Notes: generated from the letters alone by a model not told the origin. Positions 1 to 12,270 are shown, counted from the first letter of the stretch. The stretch is 64,000 nt of DNA from Stictocephala bisonia (GCA_035578905.1 JAQJVL010000123.1:1798001-1862000); one strand, 5' to 3'. Made by a program: numbers and translations.

Positions 1-240
1 AGATCATCACTCATACAACACTCGGTATGGCTCAAGATTTGCCCTTCCTAGACATCGGACCACCCTCCTGGAGAAGAAACCATCCTATGCTGGCCAGAAG
101 CTGTAGAATCTGCTCCCAAACAACTTACAGGCTCTAACTGGAGACCCACTGAAAAGAGAACTTAAAGAATGGCTTGTCAACCGACTTTTCTACAGTTTGG
201 CCGAGTTCCCAAGATACTCAATGGAACAATAATTTAACCT
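1..240 (+). mobile_element. LINE 3' end, copy 1 (window edge)
   Basis: The C-terminal end of a Jockey/CR1-type non-LTR retrotransposon reverse-transcriptase ORF, cut by the left edge. The reading frame gives the pattern RF.LP.HRTT, then YAGQKLWN.LP, then LKEWL..FYSLAEF, which is the usual tail of this protein group. It is almost identical to 1019-1255, so the two segments are direct repeats about 1 kb apart. No poly-A or simple tail is obvious directly after it. Family placement is by pattern only. Confidence 0.6.
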
Positions 241-323
241 GTTGATAAACACAATGTTTTTATTATTGATGCATGTACTTTTCTTGATGAAAATGTAAAT
301 AAAGATTTTATGACTGTGACTAA

Positions 324-444
324 ATGACCTCAAGCCGGGGTCAATGACCTCAAGCCGGGGTCAATGACCTCAAGCCGGGGTCAATGACCTCAAGCCGGGG
401 TCAATGACCTTTGGGTGAGGTCAATGACCTCAGGCTGGTTGACC
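324..444. repeat. 20-bp minisatellite
   Basis: Four exact tandem copies of TGACCTCAAGCCGGGGTCAA followed by two degenerate copies. Each unit begins with TGACC and ends with GGTCA, so it is itself an imperfect inverted repeat. It lies between the two LINE tails. Confidence 0.9.
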
Positions 445-859
445 TTGTTGGTATGCATACTAATAAGGCTGTATTACCATATATGGTAGGAGGATGTGTG
501 CGGTATGCATACTAATGAGGTTTTGGCACGTACCTTGCATATTAATGAGATAACGGTTGTCCTTAAAGGAACATTTCCTCTCTACTGCCATAGACATGAT
601 TGCAAAGTCCAAAATCCTGAAAAACCTGTCTTTGTCCATACTCTTTTCCATAACCAAAATTTTGATCAGTGTTTAGTAATCAGATCCCTTCCTTCCCATG
701 CCAATAGTTCCCAACTCCCCGAAGGATGGAATTAGCACGCCAATGGATAACAAAATCCTGTGACCCACCTAATCTGAACATAAGATAGACCACTTCCACT
801 CAACTCCTTCCCTATCAGCAAACTTCATATATTTCCTAACTGAAAAACTGCATCTATAT

Positions 860-1258
860 CTTAGTCCTGCAAAAAAAAGCAGTGAGAGCCATGGCAACTC
901 TTAAATCTTCGTCAATCATGCAGAGAAGCCTTCATAAATCTAGGCATAATGACAATAATATCTCTATACCTTCAAGAGGTCATTTTACTTGCTGATAAGT
1001 TGAATGCACAAAGAGGCAGAGATCATCACTCATAAAACACTCGGTATGGCTCAAGATTTGCCCTTCCTAGACATCGGACCACCCTCCTGGAGAAGAAACC
1101 ATCCTATGCTGGCCAGAAGCTGTGGAATCTGCTCCCAAACAACTTACAGGCTCTAACTGGAGACCCACTGAAAAGAGAACTTAAAGAATGGCTTGTCAAC
1201 CGACTTTTCTACAGTTTGGCAGAGTTCCCAAGATACTCAATGGAACAATAATTTAACC
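860..1258 (+). mobile_element. LINE 3' end, copy 2
   Basis: A longer piece of the same LINE as at the left edge. The frame starts with LQKKAVRAM, the typical finger/thumb region after the RT domain. It runs through a conserved HRTT.....KPSYAGQKLW block to FYSLAEFPRYS. The last 237 bp match the first 240 bp of the window with only a few differences. Weaker LINE-like sequence may extend upstream to about 480. It is a pseudogene: 5'-truncated, with no intact RT core. Confidence 0.65.
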
Positions 1259-1364
1259 TGAGTGTTGCTCTATGGATGTACAACCCCCCACTATTAAACA
1301 CCCCCACCATAGCCACCTACCCAGTAATAATGGAAGCCATGTCAGTCTCTCTCCCTCAACTCAC

Positions 1365-1530
1365 CTGAAGAAAGTGCCAGTGGCATTGAAAATTTGTGTG
1401 ATTATGTGTTTATTTTGTGTATGTAACTACTAGTCTGGTGTTAGTGAACTTGTCTTTTAAGGTAAGTTTGCTGATGTCCTATCTCTCCAATATACTAATT
1501 CCTGGCCTAGTGCCCTTTAACCTAACCTAA
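1365..1530 (+). repeat. Interspersed repeat, also at 6750-6900 (inverted)
   Basis: This segment resembles the reverse complement of about 6750-6900. Shared blocks include GGTAAGTTTGC, ATCTCTCC and AATTCCTGGC/AATTCCTAGC with conserved spacing. The start, GAAGAAAGTGCCAGTGGCAT, recurs in degenerate form near 24876. Unclassified interspersed repeat. Confidence 0.5.
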
Positions 1531-1569
1531 CATCTTTATCTAGAAGTAATATACTAGTTTCTTGGGTTT

Positions 1570-1762
1570 ATTAATTCATCACTGTCTAAGATTGCATTAA
1601 TACAGTGATGGAGCCAGGAAAAGAATCATTTTATTCCATTGAGACTTAAACAAATATCTTGACATATTTGTTACTTACATTTATTAAGTCATCACTGTCT
1701 AAGATTGCAGGAATACGGTGATGGAGCCAGGCAAAAGAATCATTTGATTCCATTGTAATTAT
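1570..1762. repeat. Direct duplication of about 75 bp
   Basis: Two copies of a segment containing CATCACTGTCTAAGATTGCA, a CAGTGATGGAGCCAGG-type block and AGAATCATTT, offset by about 113 bp. Each copy also carries an internal inverted pair, CATCACTGT/ACAGTGATG. Confidence 0.75.
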
Positions 1763-2809
1763 GGTGAAACTGAACATTTCTTCTCCCTAAAATACAAATG
1801 ATTAGAAAATCGGTTAATTGACATTTGTACAAAACAAAAACATATATTTTGGTTTAAATAAAACTTCACTGACTAGCTTTCTGAAAATTAAAGATCTTCT
1901 ATCATACAAATAAAAAAGAGTGTTGTCTATGAATTCTTTAATAGTAGCATACATTTTGTATTTTTCACAGCCTTATAAGATGAGGATTGTTGTTAACAAA
2001 AAGAACATTTTGTTGTTTAAAATTTTATTTGTTTATTTTGTTGTAAACCAATAGTATACTCTTATTCATCGACTGTTGCAATTTATTAATTCTAACACCA
2101 AAAGGTTTTTACTTAAGTTCACGGGTCACAGAATAAGTTCTTTTAGGCATCTTAAGAGCAGACTTCCAGAAAGCTCTGTTCTTTCTCCTCCTTTAAACAA
2201 CACATACACACTGCCCACATTCTTACCATAAAATCGAGAAAATGTATACATGGAGACAAGTAGCCAACATATCAAACACAAAAAAGTCTAAATATTAGTT
2301 GTCATGGTGTTCAGCTGAAACACAATGAGGATCCGCAACAATTGGATGTCAATTTAAATTGACACCTCTGTTTTAAGTAATTTTCTGAAAATAGCAGATA
2401 AGGTGAGAAAAAGAACTACTTGGGGAACCAAGTACTACATATCACTTTATTCCAGGTTTACACCAATGGTGAATATTGTGCTACCATGTGATTTAACAAT
2501 ATGCATTTATGATGGGTTGATGAGAACCATCAGCAGCTTCCTCATTGCAACTTCTCAAACATGTCTTCTAAAGCTGTGTAACTCAGCTTCTACTGAAATT
2601 CAACACAAAGATACACTATTTCCAAACATGATGTGCAATTTTAATGTTGAAAACCGTATGTTGAGCTAACTGTCCAGACAATTTAAATTGAATTATTGCC
2701 AAAAACAAGATCAGCATCAGCTTGGTATGTGTTTGATGGTGATAACATGTTTATGGAATCAGACCCTATGACTGTTGTGCCGTGGCACAGTTTCGATAGT
2801 CTCTCGACT

Positions 2810-2995
2810 GGCTCACTCTTCCCTTACTTTATTATAATTTAATTCATTCATTTGTAAAACACCAATTGTAGCAATATAGGTGAATAAGTGTAGATGAACG
2901 AGTCTAGTCAATAGTCATTGTTACTGACGTTGACTGTTACTCAGTAAGAGCTATTTATTAATAGCCCAATAGCAAGGGCAATTTTGTGTTGTTTC
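2810..2995 (-). repeat. tRNA-SINE family fragment (body only)
   Basis: Matches the body of the SINE family at 16540-16800 and 41860-42115. Shared parts are a GTAGATGAACGAGTCTAGTC-like block and ATTAATAGCCCAATAGCAAG. The tRNA-like head is absent, so only family membership is supported. Confidence 0.5.
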
Positions 2996-2999
2996 TGTC

Positions 3000-4690
3000 A
3001 TCTGTTCTGTTCCGTCATCCTGATCTATCTGACGGCGTCATTTTGTCTCTGACTGCCACCTATGTTTGATGATGCTATTCAACTAAAATAAAAAGATTAT
3101 GGAGCTCCAGGGTAGAGGTCGGACACAGGCCATTCAGCCCTTCTCCCCCTTCCTTGAATTGTCTTCTACGTAGAGGTGATATCCATCCGTTTTCTCCGTA
3201 TACTGGCCAATTTGGGCCTAGTAAGGGGGGGTTTATTTATTTTTTGTATAAACTGAGACTGGGATAAGTAGTTTTGATTTGAACTATGATTTAAGTATTT
3301 AATGTATAGTGGGGGGAGGGGGAGTAATTTATTTTTGGGGTTTTTACGTCTGTCCAGACATTGATTTTTTTTAACAGGGTTCTCGGGGAGAATACATACT
3401 TTAAATTCCCATTAGGAGCCGCCCTGTCTCGCCAGCATGATTCTGTAAAATAACTAACTAGTACACAACACTTTTGTTTGGTTTCTGTTCAAAATATGCC
3501 AATGTGTAAATTAAATCTTCGAGCCTCAGTTACATATCTGCCATTTGACTCTTGTTAGTTAATTTATTTTTCTAAGGAAATATATATATTTTATCTGTTG
3601 TTATTTATTTATTTGTTTGGTCTTTGATGTTATTGTTAATATTTATTTATTTGTTGCGTTATTTATTAGTGCACTATGCTTTTAGAACTCTTATAAGGTT
3701 AAAGATAACAAGATTGAATATTTACTGCTATGCTTGTTAGTTCGTATGTTTTATTGTTGTTGTTTTTTTTTTTTACAGTCTTGAGACCATTTATATACAC
3801 AGAAGAGCCTTGTTATCTAACATTCTGTTTTAACTGACACACTCTCCCAAAAACAATGCTGTTATAAATACTGTCTGAAAACAATATAATGAATTACTGT
3901 CTCAAACAACATGCTGTTTTGTTGCTTGTTACTTAACTTTAAGTTGAGCGGGTCCTATACCATGTGAGCAGCCTTCATCACTTTTCTCATGAAATAGTAT
4001 TTTTAGGAAGGACAGCACAAGTAAGGAGGTGGAATAGCGACTGCGCAACTTGTGTACTATTACTCAGTAGTTTCCTGTAGTAGTACACAGAGCAGCAAGA
4101 CGAAACTTCAAGCTCTGATTTAATCTTAATGGTTTAGTAGCGTAACATAGCAGCTAAGAAATGTCAGTCTTAGACAAGCAATTGACAGTAACAAACTTTA
4201 CACCATACACAGTTTAATGTCAATTAAGGTTTACAAATGTATTATACCTACTGTATATGGTTATGGTTAAATGTTTTTACCACTATATTGTAGGGTATGA
4301 ACGTAATAGGATCATTCTTTTTTCAACATTTTCACAATAAATTGATTGTTTTTGCTATAAAAACTAAACGAGAGTAATTGTTTATACAGTACTGTAGTGT
4401 AAATCCTTATTACAGTTAATTTATTAGTCCTAATTAGAGTTTTTATCATCATTCCCTACATACATTACATAGGTATGATTGTGCATTATGCTCTTATAGG
4501 GATGATTAGTGGGTCTTCGTTAAATTAGATAGTTGAGTGCTGAAGGGTCACGAACATTTAACTTAGTTCTGTTAGTTCTGTGATGGGAGATTAATATGTC
4601 CAACATTCATACACAAGTATTTTGTGTTGTAATTTTATTTTCGCTTTCAAATCACATTTGTAGAATATAGATAAAGCAAATAATTGGCGA
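3000..4690. other. No gene recognised
   Basis: A+T-rich non-coding sequence with ATTT-rich low-complexity runs around 3540-3660 and a T-run near 3760. I looked here for the missing 3' exon of the minus-strand HMCES gene and did not find one. Confidence 0.5.
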
Positions 4691-4697
4691 TCTTTAC

Positions 4698-4817
4698 CTG
4701 TGAGGATGTCCACTTGTCAAAAAGTCCAGCCATCATCAATAATCGTGGTCCTTTCCAACCCAGGTTTTCATCCCAAGTAGCGTTACTCCAACTCGCTGAA
4801 TCCTCTACAGGTGCTGC
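4698..4817 (-). CDS. HMCES: HMCES/SRAP gene, exon 4
   Basis: A 120-nt exon (40 codons, phase 0 on both sides) on the minus strand, bounded by a TAG acceptor and a GTAAAG donor. It encodes a Trp-rich stretch ending in GWKGPRLLMMAGLFDKW, which is the SRAP block 'W......LT.AGLFD.W' that follows the GFYEW motif in this family. It joins in phase to the exon at 13971-14168 and brings the recovered protein to 194 residues. The segment with the conserved catalytic His (the HHRMP-like motif) is not in this exon and was not seen further left. Confidence 0.85.
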
Positions 4818-5156
4818 CTAGTATAAAAAGAAAAATTAACTTAGTCACGATAACACTTAAACAGAATACACTACCAAGGCTATAAGAACTGGTACTATTG
4901 TTAAATTTTACGTGTCAATAAACAATAATAATAATATAAATAAATTATTATTATTAGTGTTATAGAATTAAATATAAAACATGTCAATTTTATTAAATAA
5001 ATTCATCTTAGCCCAAGGATCGTGTTTTGACTATTTTATTTATTATTTTACTTTTTATTATTTATTATTACTATTTTATCACTGACGAAGATATTTAATA
5101 AATGTAAATTTTAGTTGAACCTAAAACTGAAAACCCACAGTATCATGGCATATTGA

Positions 5157-5929
5157 CCCGTCATCGGTCGCGTGGTGAGAACAAAATCTTTCTAAATTGT
5201 CGTTACATTGGAAACTTTTTTAATAGTCAACCTACAACATTGACCTTCCAGGAATGCTTTGTCTAACCCTTTTCACATGTATTGTGTGCATTCTAGTAAA
5301 CAGTAGTAGTGGGGGGTAGCAGGAGAAGGAGTCAACACACCTAAATGTTTGGCCAGTTTGACATTTTCTCTGCGATCGTTTGTGTCTCAATAGTTGAGAG
5401 AAGTTTTCTCCATACATGACTAGATATTATTAAATTTTTTTTATAAAGTTTTAAATGTTGTTTGTACATTTAGTTAAGACTGTTTAGCAGTATTTTAAGT
5501 TTTAAATAAGTAGCATTTATTTATTTACGCGCAGCACATGGAGATGAAATGAAAATGGGGAAAATATGCTTATTTGTAAATTTTATACTTTTTGTATTAG
5601 ATACATTTAATAAATAATCTCTTTTAATATATGTGCTTTAATTATCCTCCACATTAAAAAAATATACATGCATTTAATATTTAGGATAGCGAACACAACA
5701 ACATTTATGAAATAATTATAACAAAACTATTTACATCTAATAATTTTCTATAGTTTTAAAGAAATAAAAGGCATCAAAAGTTACTCTATACTGTCATTAA
5801 CTGTATCAAATAAACTTAAAAATAAAACAAATACAATTTTTAATGATATTGGAAAGTTATTTACTCAATGAGAAATTTTCTCTACGTGCTACCAAATTTG
5901 TTCCATCAAACTACGCAACCGATGACGGG
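5157..5929. mobile_element. piggyBac-like non-autonomous element, 773 bp
   Basis: Terminal inverted repeats start CCCGTCATCGGT at 5157 and end ACCGATGACGGG at 5929, with similarity continuing inward (GCGT, then a G/C difference). The right end is followed by TTAA (5930-5933). The left end is preceded by TTGA (5153-5156), one change from TTAA. TTAA targets with CCC-starting ends are typical of piggyBac. No transposase is inside. Confidence 0.75.
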
Positions 5930-5933
5930 TTAA

Positions 5934-7690
5934 ATTTATCAATTTTTTGTTATAGAGTGAGTTGAAGTTTTGTAATACAAAAATTACCTCAGCTTGACTT
6001 TAAAGGAATACAAATGCCATTTATGATAAAGAATAGGGATGGAAAATCTTATGTTCTTCTAGCTGATGTATGATTGTTGTTTGTAACACATTGTATGAAG
6101 AGTAAATAATGAAAAATATCTAATAGGATAGTATTAAACGGTTAAAATTTGAATAGAGCTGTCTAAATTTGTGTTACACAATTCTCTAGTTTTGGGTAGT
6201 CTTCTTATACAATTTATTTTCTTCAGCACTTCAAATTCTGCGACACATTTGACTGTTAGGTCTATCTTCATTATCAGAAATAGTACATCAGAAAAAATAC
6301 TAAAAATAACTACTAAGAATAGCTAGAGGACAAAAAGTAATCAAAATTATATAAGGTAACAAGCTAAGCACTAATCTAACTAAGAAAACAACTCTCAATA
6401 CAATAACTTGTAACAACGTGCACTGTGTATCTGCTGACTGCCTATTTGACCACAGTTTTAATCTGACATTTATTAGCAATGAATTTATTTTTTAATAATA
6501 AGCAGTATATTATATGAAAGAATGTTTCTTTAACAGTAGACTGATGTTAAATATAGTCCAATATGTTAATTCCTGGACTAACAAAGAGTTTCTATGACAT
6601 GTCATAAAAAATATGATGTTGGCACTTTTTTCAAATCTTAGGATGTCCAACAAAATAGATTGTTGGCACTTCTTGCACATCACGGGACATTCTATGTAAT
6701 AGGACGTTGGCACTATAAGGGTTAAGAATTCTAAATTTTAAAATGTGGTGTTATATCGGGCACTTGGCTAGGAATTAATAGGAGAGATATGGTGTAGGCA
6801 AACTTACCTGAGAAATTAGTCCACTAACACAAACACAGAAACCATATAAAAGACAAACATGATGCAAAACTTGACTCAGTCACCTCCTTCAGGCTGGAAA
6901 TTCAATTGGCCTTGATAAATGACAGTAGTAGGGGAGATGTTCAAAGAGCGCACAAAACTAATTTTACCACAGTTAAAGTTTAATTGAATAAGTTATTCAT
7001 TAATCGGTTATGTCATTTACCGGTAAAATTAAATATGTTAAGATTTTTGTTATATTGTCTGAATACCATGCCTACTGCTACCAGTTACTCAAAGACGTTG
7101 AAGATCACTCAGTTTCCCTCCCCTGCAATTTGTTTAAGTTACCAAAGGCATTAAACATTTCTGATCTTGTGTGATCTTTCCATTATTGTGTTAAATAAAG
7201 AGAGAATTATACACAATGAGAGAAGAAAATCATAATTCAAGTAATATGTAGTATAAAATAATAACTTGAAATAAAGATAAAACAAGTGGCCACAAAGAAT
7301 GGGCTCTGACTGAGAGTATATTCAGTTTTCCTTTTGGAAACAACAGCTGCATACAGCAGGATAAAATCTTCCCTATAATTGGAATTTAAAGTCATCAAGC
7401 TTGGCATCACAAGGAGCACTCCATTGCTATCTGTTATTATTGACTGGATTCTGCTGTTGTTCAGATAAAACGTGCAACCGACAAGAATAACTACGTTATC
7501 GAACGACCCTGTGTTAATGACTGTGATTCTATATAGTGAGCTTTGCTAAACTAACATTTTCATTGATATTGTATAAATTGCTTTACTTGTAAATAGCTCA
7601 CAGTTAATTACTCAATATAGCTCTTTTTAATGACTCTAAATTGCTGTGTTAATTGGGCACGATATACATATTTCAGATTTTGTTTATATT
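5934..7690. other. Non-coding, mostly HMCES intron side
   Basis: No gene seen. It contains a repeat at about 6750-6900 related to 1365-1530. Near 6593-6725 there are three GTTGGCACT-type units, ending in GGCACTATAAGGGTTAA, which resembles the end of a degenerate TTAA element with no visible partner end. Confidence 0.45.
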
Positions 7691-7696
7691 TGTTAA

Positions 7697-7935
7697 AGGC
7701 CCGTGGCCTTGACTGGAGGATTCTGACGTTATCACAAGATAACGGGGTCAAGCAACATCAAGAGTGGCTGTCCCTTGAATGGGTGACCGTCTGAGCGATC
7801 CCCTGCCTGCCCAGTCACTGGTGGGGGTTCGGAAGTCACCCTTAAGCTGTTGGTACCCAGGTTAAGTGTTAGAGAGGGCTCCTTAGTCCTAACTTAGCCT
7901 GGTAAAATAAGACACTCTTTAACTTTTAACTTTAA
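7697..7935 (+). repeat. 5S-rRNA-derived SINE, copy 1
   Basis: The first half carries an ordered match to the 5S rRNA internal promoter: GTCAAGCAACATCAAGAG (box A region of 5S) and then GAATGGGTGACCGTCTGA (box C region). True 5S genes read close to GTTAAGCAACGTCGAG and GGATGGGTGACCG. The 3' body continues with CCCAGTCACTGGTGG, TTAGAGAGGGCT and an AATAAGAC...TTTAACTTT tail. A second, diverged copy is at 50505-50770. It is too diverged to be a functional 5S gene and fits a SINE3-type, Pol III-driven retroposon. Confidence 0.75.
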
Positions 7936-8504
7936 TAGCTGCTACAAGTTTACGAAGGGCGTACCATAATGACTTATTGAAAAGTGCTGTTAATGTAATT
8001 CTTAAATTTAACTCTTCTTGTGATCAATGTTTCACTCTTAAATGTCAGATAGCCTAATAACAGTAGGTATAACGAGACTTGGAGAAAATGAACCTTAGTC
8101 AGCAAGAAGAGAGGGAATGTTATTGAACTCACATGACTGTTCATTCAAGTCTCAAGGTATTCTTGAAGAATATAAACAAGTGTTAAAATCTAAAGATCTT
8201 AAAACTAAGTACTTAACTTAATGACGAGGCTAAAACTAGTAATTTATGAGAAAAAACCAAACCAAACTTGATACACTGAGAAGAACTACAATATGTTTTG
8301 CTAGCTGATCAAAAACAGATATTAGTAAATTGCAGAAACTTGAAAGAGGAAAAATTGTAGTCTGTAACTCAATTAGACCCAGGAACTAAGAAGGCAAACG
8401 ATGTTAATGTGCATGTAACTTATAGTAATGAAAAAACCTGTGCTTTTTTCTCTAAAAGAGTATTTTATATTATTGAACCGTGGACGTGTCAAGTTAACCC
8501 TTTC

Positions 8505-8610
8505 AGTGCTACCGCACGATATATCGTTCCTCGTCTTTTCCCCGAAAAGTGCTATAGAACGATATATCGTTCCACGTCTTTTTCTCGAAAAACGCTAAGG
8601 AACGATATAT
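8505..8610. repeat. Three 43-bp units with ATATAT palindrome
   Basis: ACGATATATCGTTCC, then a CGTCTTTT(C/T)CC(C/T)CGAAAA block, then a GCTA(T/A)(A/G)G block, repeated twice. A partial third unit follows. Each unit contains the palindrome AACGATATATCGTT, and the CTTTTTCTCGAAAAA part may also fold. They are subterminal to the TTAA element. Confidence 0.85.
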
Positions 8611-8624
8611 CGTCGTTCGGAACT

Positions 8625-9038
8625 TTTTTTATTAGAGCGCTGTTAGTTGTAATATTGTAACGTGAGTTGCATCAAATGAAAGATAAATAAATTTTCTTTC
8701 AGAATATAATATAATGTTTTACATTTTATATAGTATGGCTGTCTTATTTATAGCTCCAAAATACCGAACGCGTTGGCCGCTAGCACCAGCTGACTAGTGC
8801 GCAAGGAACCGCTCGGCAGCTGTTACTACTTTTTTTATTAGAGCGCTGTTAGTTGTAATATTGTAATGTGAGTTGCATCAAATGAAAGATAAATAAATTT
8901 TCTTTCAGAATATAATATATTGTTTTACATTTTATATAGTATGGCTGTCTTATTTATAGCTCCAAAATACCGAACGCATTGGCCGCGGTAGCGCCAGCTG
9001 ACTAGTGTGCATGGAACCGCTCGGCAGCTGTTACTACT
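8625..9038. repeat. 206-bp tandem duplication
   Basis: Two adjacent copies, both running from TTTTTTTATTAGAGCGCTGT to GGAACCGCTCGGCAGCTG, with only a handful of differences (for example CGAACGCGTTGG versus CGAACGCATTGG). They lie inside the 1157-bp TTAA element. Confidence 0.9.
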
Positions 9039-9889
9039 GTTATTGTTTGTGAATCGCCTTATTTAGTTGTTTGGGGTTATGCAAATGCTTTTTCAGTGCT
9101 ATTTTTGATAATTTAAATTAGTTATGAGTAATGTACGTGCAAATTCACCCGTAAGTGGAAACACATTAGCAAATTTCGCGAGAGAAGCCAGGCTAAATAC
9201 CGGACTAAAACCGCAAAGGTTATAATTTTCAATTTTTCTTATAACTATTGTAAAAATAAACCAATTTATATGAAATTTTCAGGACTAATTCAATATAAAA
9301 TACTCTTTTAGAGAAAAATGTATTTATCAAAATAATTTTGTTATTTGTATATTGTTTACATGTTTAAAATAGGAATTTTTTATTTTTTTTTCATTTTTTT
9401 TATTATGTACGTTCATATAAATAATTAAGGTTTTTACAACATTTTCTTAAACTATATTGTTTTAATAGGGAATATTGTTCTACACAAAACAAACCCAATT
9501 CCAAGTCATTATCTCATATAATAAGTAAAATATTACCTTTTTAGTAAAACACTGCAAAAAAGTCACTTTTACCCTAGCACTTTTGGGGTGATTCTTGTAA
9601 AAACTCCTAGCACTTTTGGAACGAAATCCAAAAAAATTTTTAGCACCGAAAGGGTTAAAGGACCATCAATAACTCATGCACTTTTAACTTAATTAGCTGA
9701 TAAGAGTGAATTATATAGAATATTGAAATTCCTAATTTTAGTACTATTAAATTGTGTACCTGGTTCTGGATATAGTGTTTTAAATTGGAACTTATCTCTG
9801 GTACCATTACTGCCACACATTATGACTTGCGCATTAGGATTATATTGTAACCAAGAAAAAGTTTTGTTAAAAAACAAACACAACAGGCA

Positions 9890-12270
9890 AATAATAATAA
9901 TAATATATCTTTATTGCATTGATAACAACAATGTTACATACAATAAGTCAATTATTTACAATGTCTAATTCATACCTCTTTCCGATATACAGGTTGTTAA
10001 CCTCATTCACCCACTCATTTATGCAATTAACCTATCATGATCTTCCCTCCCTTCACTCAGCTGAATCATTCTCTGGGCCAAGAGTAAGCTCGCCTCTTAA
10101 CGACTGGAAAGATATTCACCCACAGAGTAATAAGCTTGAGACATAAGGTGGCGCTTTAACCTAGCCTTGCAGGCCTGCGCAGTAGGAGCATGTTTAATTT
10201 TGGCTGGGAGTCCATTAACAAACACAGCCCCTGCCTGTGAGGGCAAGTGTTCATGAACATTCGTTCTGTGTTGCCCAGTGCAAATTTTATCCCTGCCTCT
10301 GGTGTTGTGGGTATGTATGTCGCTGCCACGTGTGAGGCTGCATTTGGACAGACAAAACATTACTGCTTCTAATATGTAGAGGCAGGGTAGGGTTAACAGC
10401 CCCAGTTCGATGAAACCTGGCTTACACGGCTCTCTCTGCTTTAGCTTAAGTATCAAATGAACTGCTCTTTTTTGCAGCCGGAATACCCTCAAAAAAATCC
10501 TTCTTTGAGCATCCACCCCAAAGGGCGATGCCATAGGAAAGATGGGGAAAGATCAGGCCGTAGTAGGCTGTCATTAAAATTTGGATTGGACAGTATTTTG
10601 AAAGCCTTCGCAATGCGAAAATTCCAGAAGAGACTCTTGAACAAACACTGTCTACGTGAGAAATCCATGACAACCCCTTATCCAGGTGGATTCCCAAAAA
10701 CCTCACCGAAACAGCTTCCTCAAGGGCGACGTCGTCCGACTGGGTTATTGTCCGAGTCCCTGGCTCTGAGACAAAAATTTATGAAGTTTGATTTCGGGGG
10801 ATTGCTCCGAAGGTTGATTTGTTCAAAATGTTGGATGCATCTGTTTAGATCTTCGTACGTGTGTAATTCCAGAATTTCTTTCGACTTTGATTTGAGCAGG
10901 AGAGTCGTGTCGTCAGCATACTGCACTAGTTTCCTGTGCTGTAGTGACGAACCAGTATCGTTAACGTAGACCAAGAAAAGGAAAGGGCTGCGAATTGATC
11001 CCTGAGGGACGCCGTATCTCAGTTGTAATTTAGAAAAGGTTGCAGTTGACTTGCACGCATTGTACTCTGTTGTTTAGGTATGAGGATAGCCACTGTAGTG
11101 GTACTCCGCGAATACCATAAACTTCCATTTTCCGTAAGAGAATGTCATGGTCTACGCAATCGAAGGCTTTGGAGAGGTCTAGAAAGATACTTAGAGTATT
11201 CTCACGACCATCCAAGCCCTCCACAATTTTGTCCACAAGGCTCACCACTGCATCGACTGTCAATTTGCCTGTCCTAAAACCAAATTGGTCGTTAGACAGT
11301 AGGTTGTGCTTGTTTAAGAAAAGATTCAACTGGTCCAAAAACAATTTTTTGAAAATCTAGCTTAACACTGGAAGGAATGCAATTGGATGGTAATTATTGA
11401 TTGATTGAGGATCATCCTTTTTGAAGATCGGAATCACCTGTGCTAATTTTAATTGAGAAGGAAAAATTCCCTCCATGAAGGAGGCATTTATTATTTCAGT
11501 CAGCGGGCGTATTAGGTGCTGCGCACACTGACTAGCCACGTTGACAAGAAGTTTAAATCGTTTGTTTTTTTGGACGGCAGAAGAGAAATGATGCGGGCAA
11601 CATCTTGCTCCATGACAGGCGCCAATACCATCGAATCAGCTGGAGACCGAGCACAAACCGGTATTGCATGGTTTCTCGTTTGAGCTTTACCCCTTTCTGC
11701 AACTGAAGTGAAAAAGGTATTAAACTCATTAGCCACCCGTAGAGGGTCGCCAATGAGCCCATTTTCCGTACTTAATTGAATTTGTTTTGTTGTGGGAAAA
11801 TCAGGTTTGCAGTTGATGATTTTCCAAGCTGTTTTTGAAATATTGGTTGTGTTTCTGAGTGATTTAGTCACTTCGTACACCTTGGCTGCTTTTATCAGCT
11901 TTCTGTACATGCTTTTATATCGCCTGAAATAAACTAAAAAAATGTTCGTCCTGGCAGTTCTTGGCAATTTGAGAGAGAAATTTTACCCTCTCCCTTGAAA
12001 CCAGAATGCCAGGAGTTATCCATGAAATTTGTTTTTTAATTGATCAGTGTTTTTTTGTTGTCACAGGAAACATCAAATTTAATAAAAACAGGAAGGTGTC
12101 GTTGAAATGGCTAAATTTATCCTCAGCAGTTATGAAGTGTGAAACGTCCCACTTCTCATCAGCCAAATGGCGCTTAAAGAGGGACATATTGTTTGGGCTA
12201 AGTTTTCGTCCCACGCTTGTGGGGTGCGGCTGTTTATCAAGGGGATTACAGCACAGTACATTTCTTTCAA
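9890..12270 (-). mobile_element. Broken LINE with reverse transcriptase
   Basis: A minus-strand Jockey/CR1-type non-LTR retrotransposon, 5'-truncated and with several frameshifts and stops. In order on the minus strand: a linker region (12270-11540); RT blocks with VIPIFKKDD near 11440, a GFR.GK..VDA block near 11290, [11 protein letters not shown] near 11170, QYADDTTLL near 10920 (the YADD catalytic motif) and FLGIHLDKGLSW near 10700; and the thumb and tail with LQKRAV...LK, HRT, and AYYSVGEYL near 10110. The 3' end is followed by an (ATT)n tail at about 9890-9903 (read on the plus strand as AATAATAATAATAATATA), just past AATAAAG. No endonuclease domain is left. It lies within a large HMCES intron. 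Confidence 0.9.

Larger units (their letters stand above)
8498..9654. mobile_element. piggyBac-like non-autonomous element, 1157 bp
   Basis: Flanked by TTAA at 8494-8497 and 9655-9658. The ends are inverted: CCCTTTCAGTGCTA at the left and TAGCACCGAAAGGG at the right, with one mismatch in 14. The left subterminal region has three palindromes of the GAACGATATATCGTTC type at about 43-bp spacing. The right has repeated TAGCACTTTTGG. An internal tandem duplication of about 206 bp occupies 8625-9038. No transposase ORF. An autonomous piggyBac relative would have to mobilise it. Confidence 0.85.

Noticed and set aside
7750..7830. Functional 5S rRNA gene
   Set aside because: Only the promoter boxes match; the stems are not kept and a SINE-like tail follows.
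8409..8660. 83-codon ORF
   Set aside because: Runs across the TTAA element end and its palindrome repeats; no domain.
10457..10969. Plus-strand 170-codon ORF
   Set aside because: Antisense of the minus-strand LINE RT.
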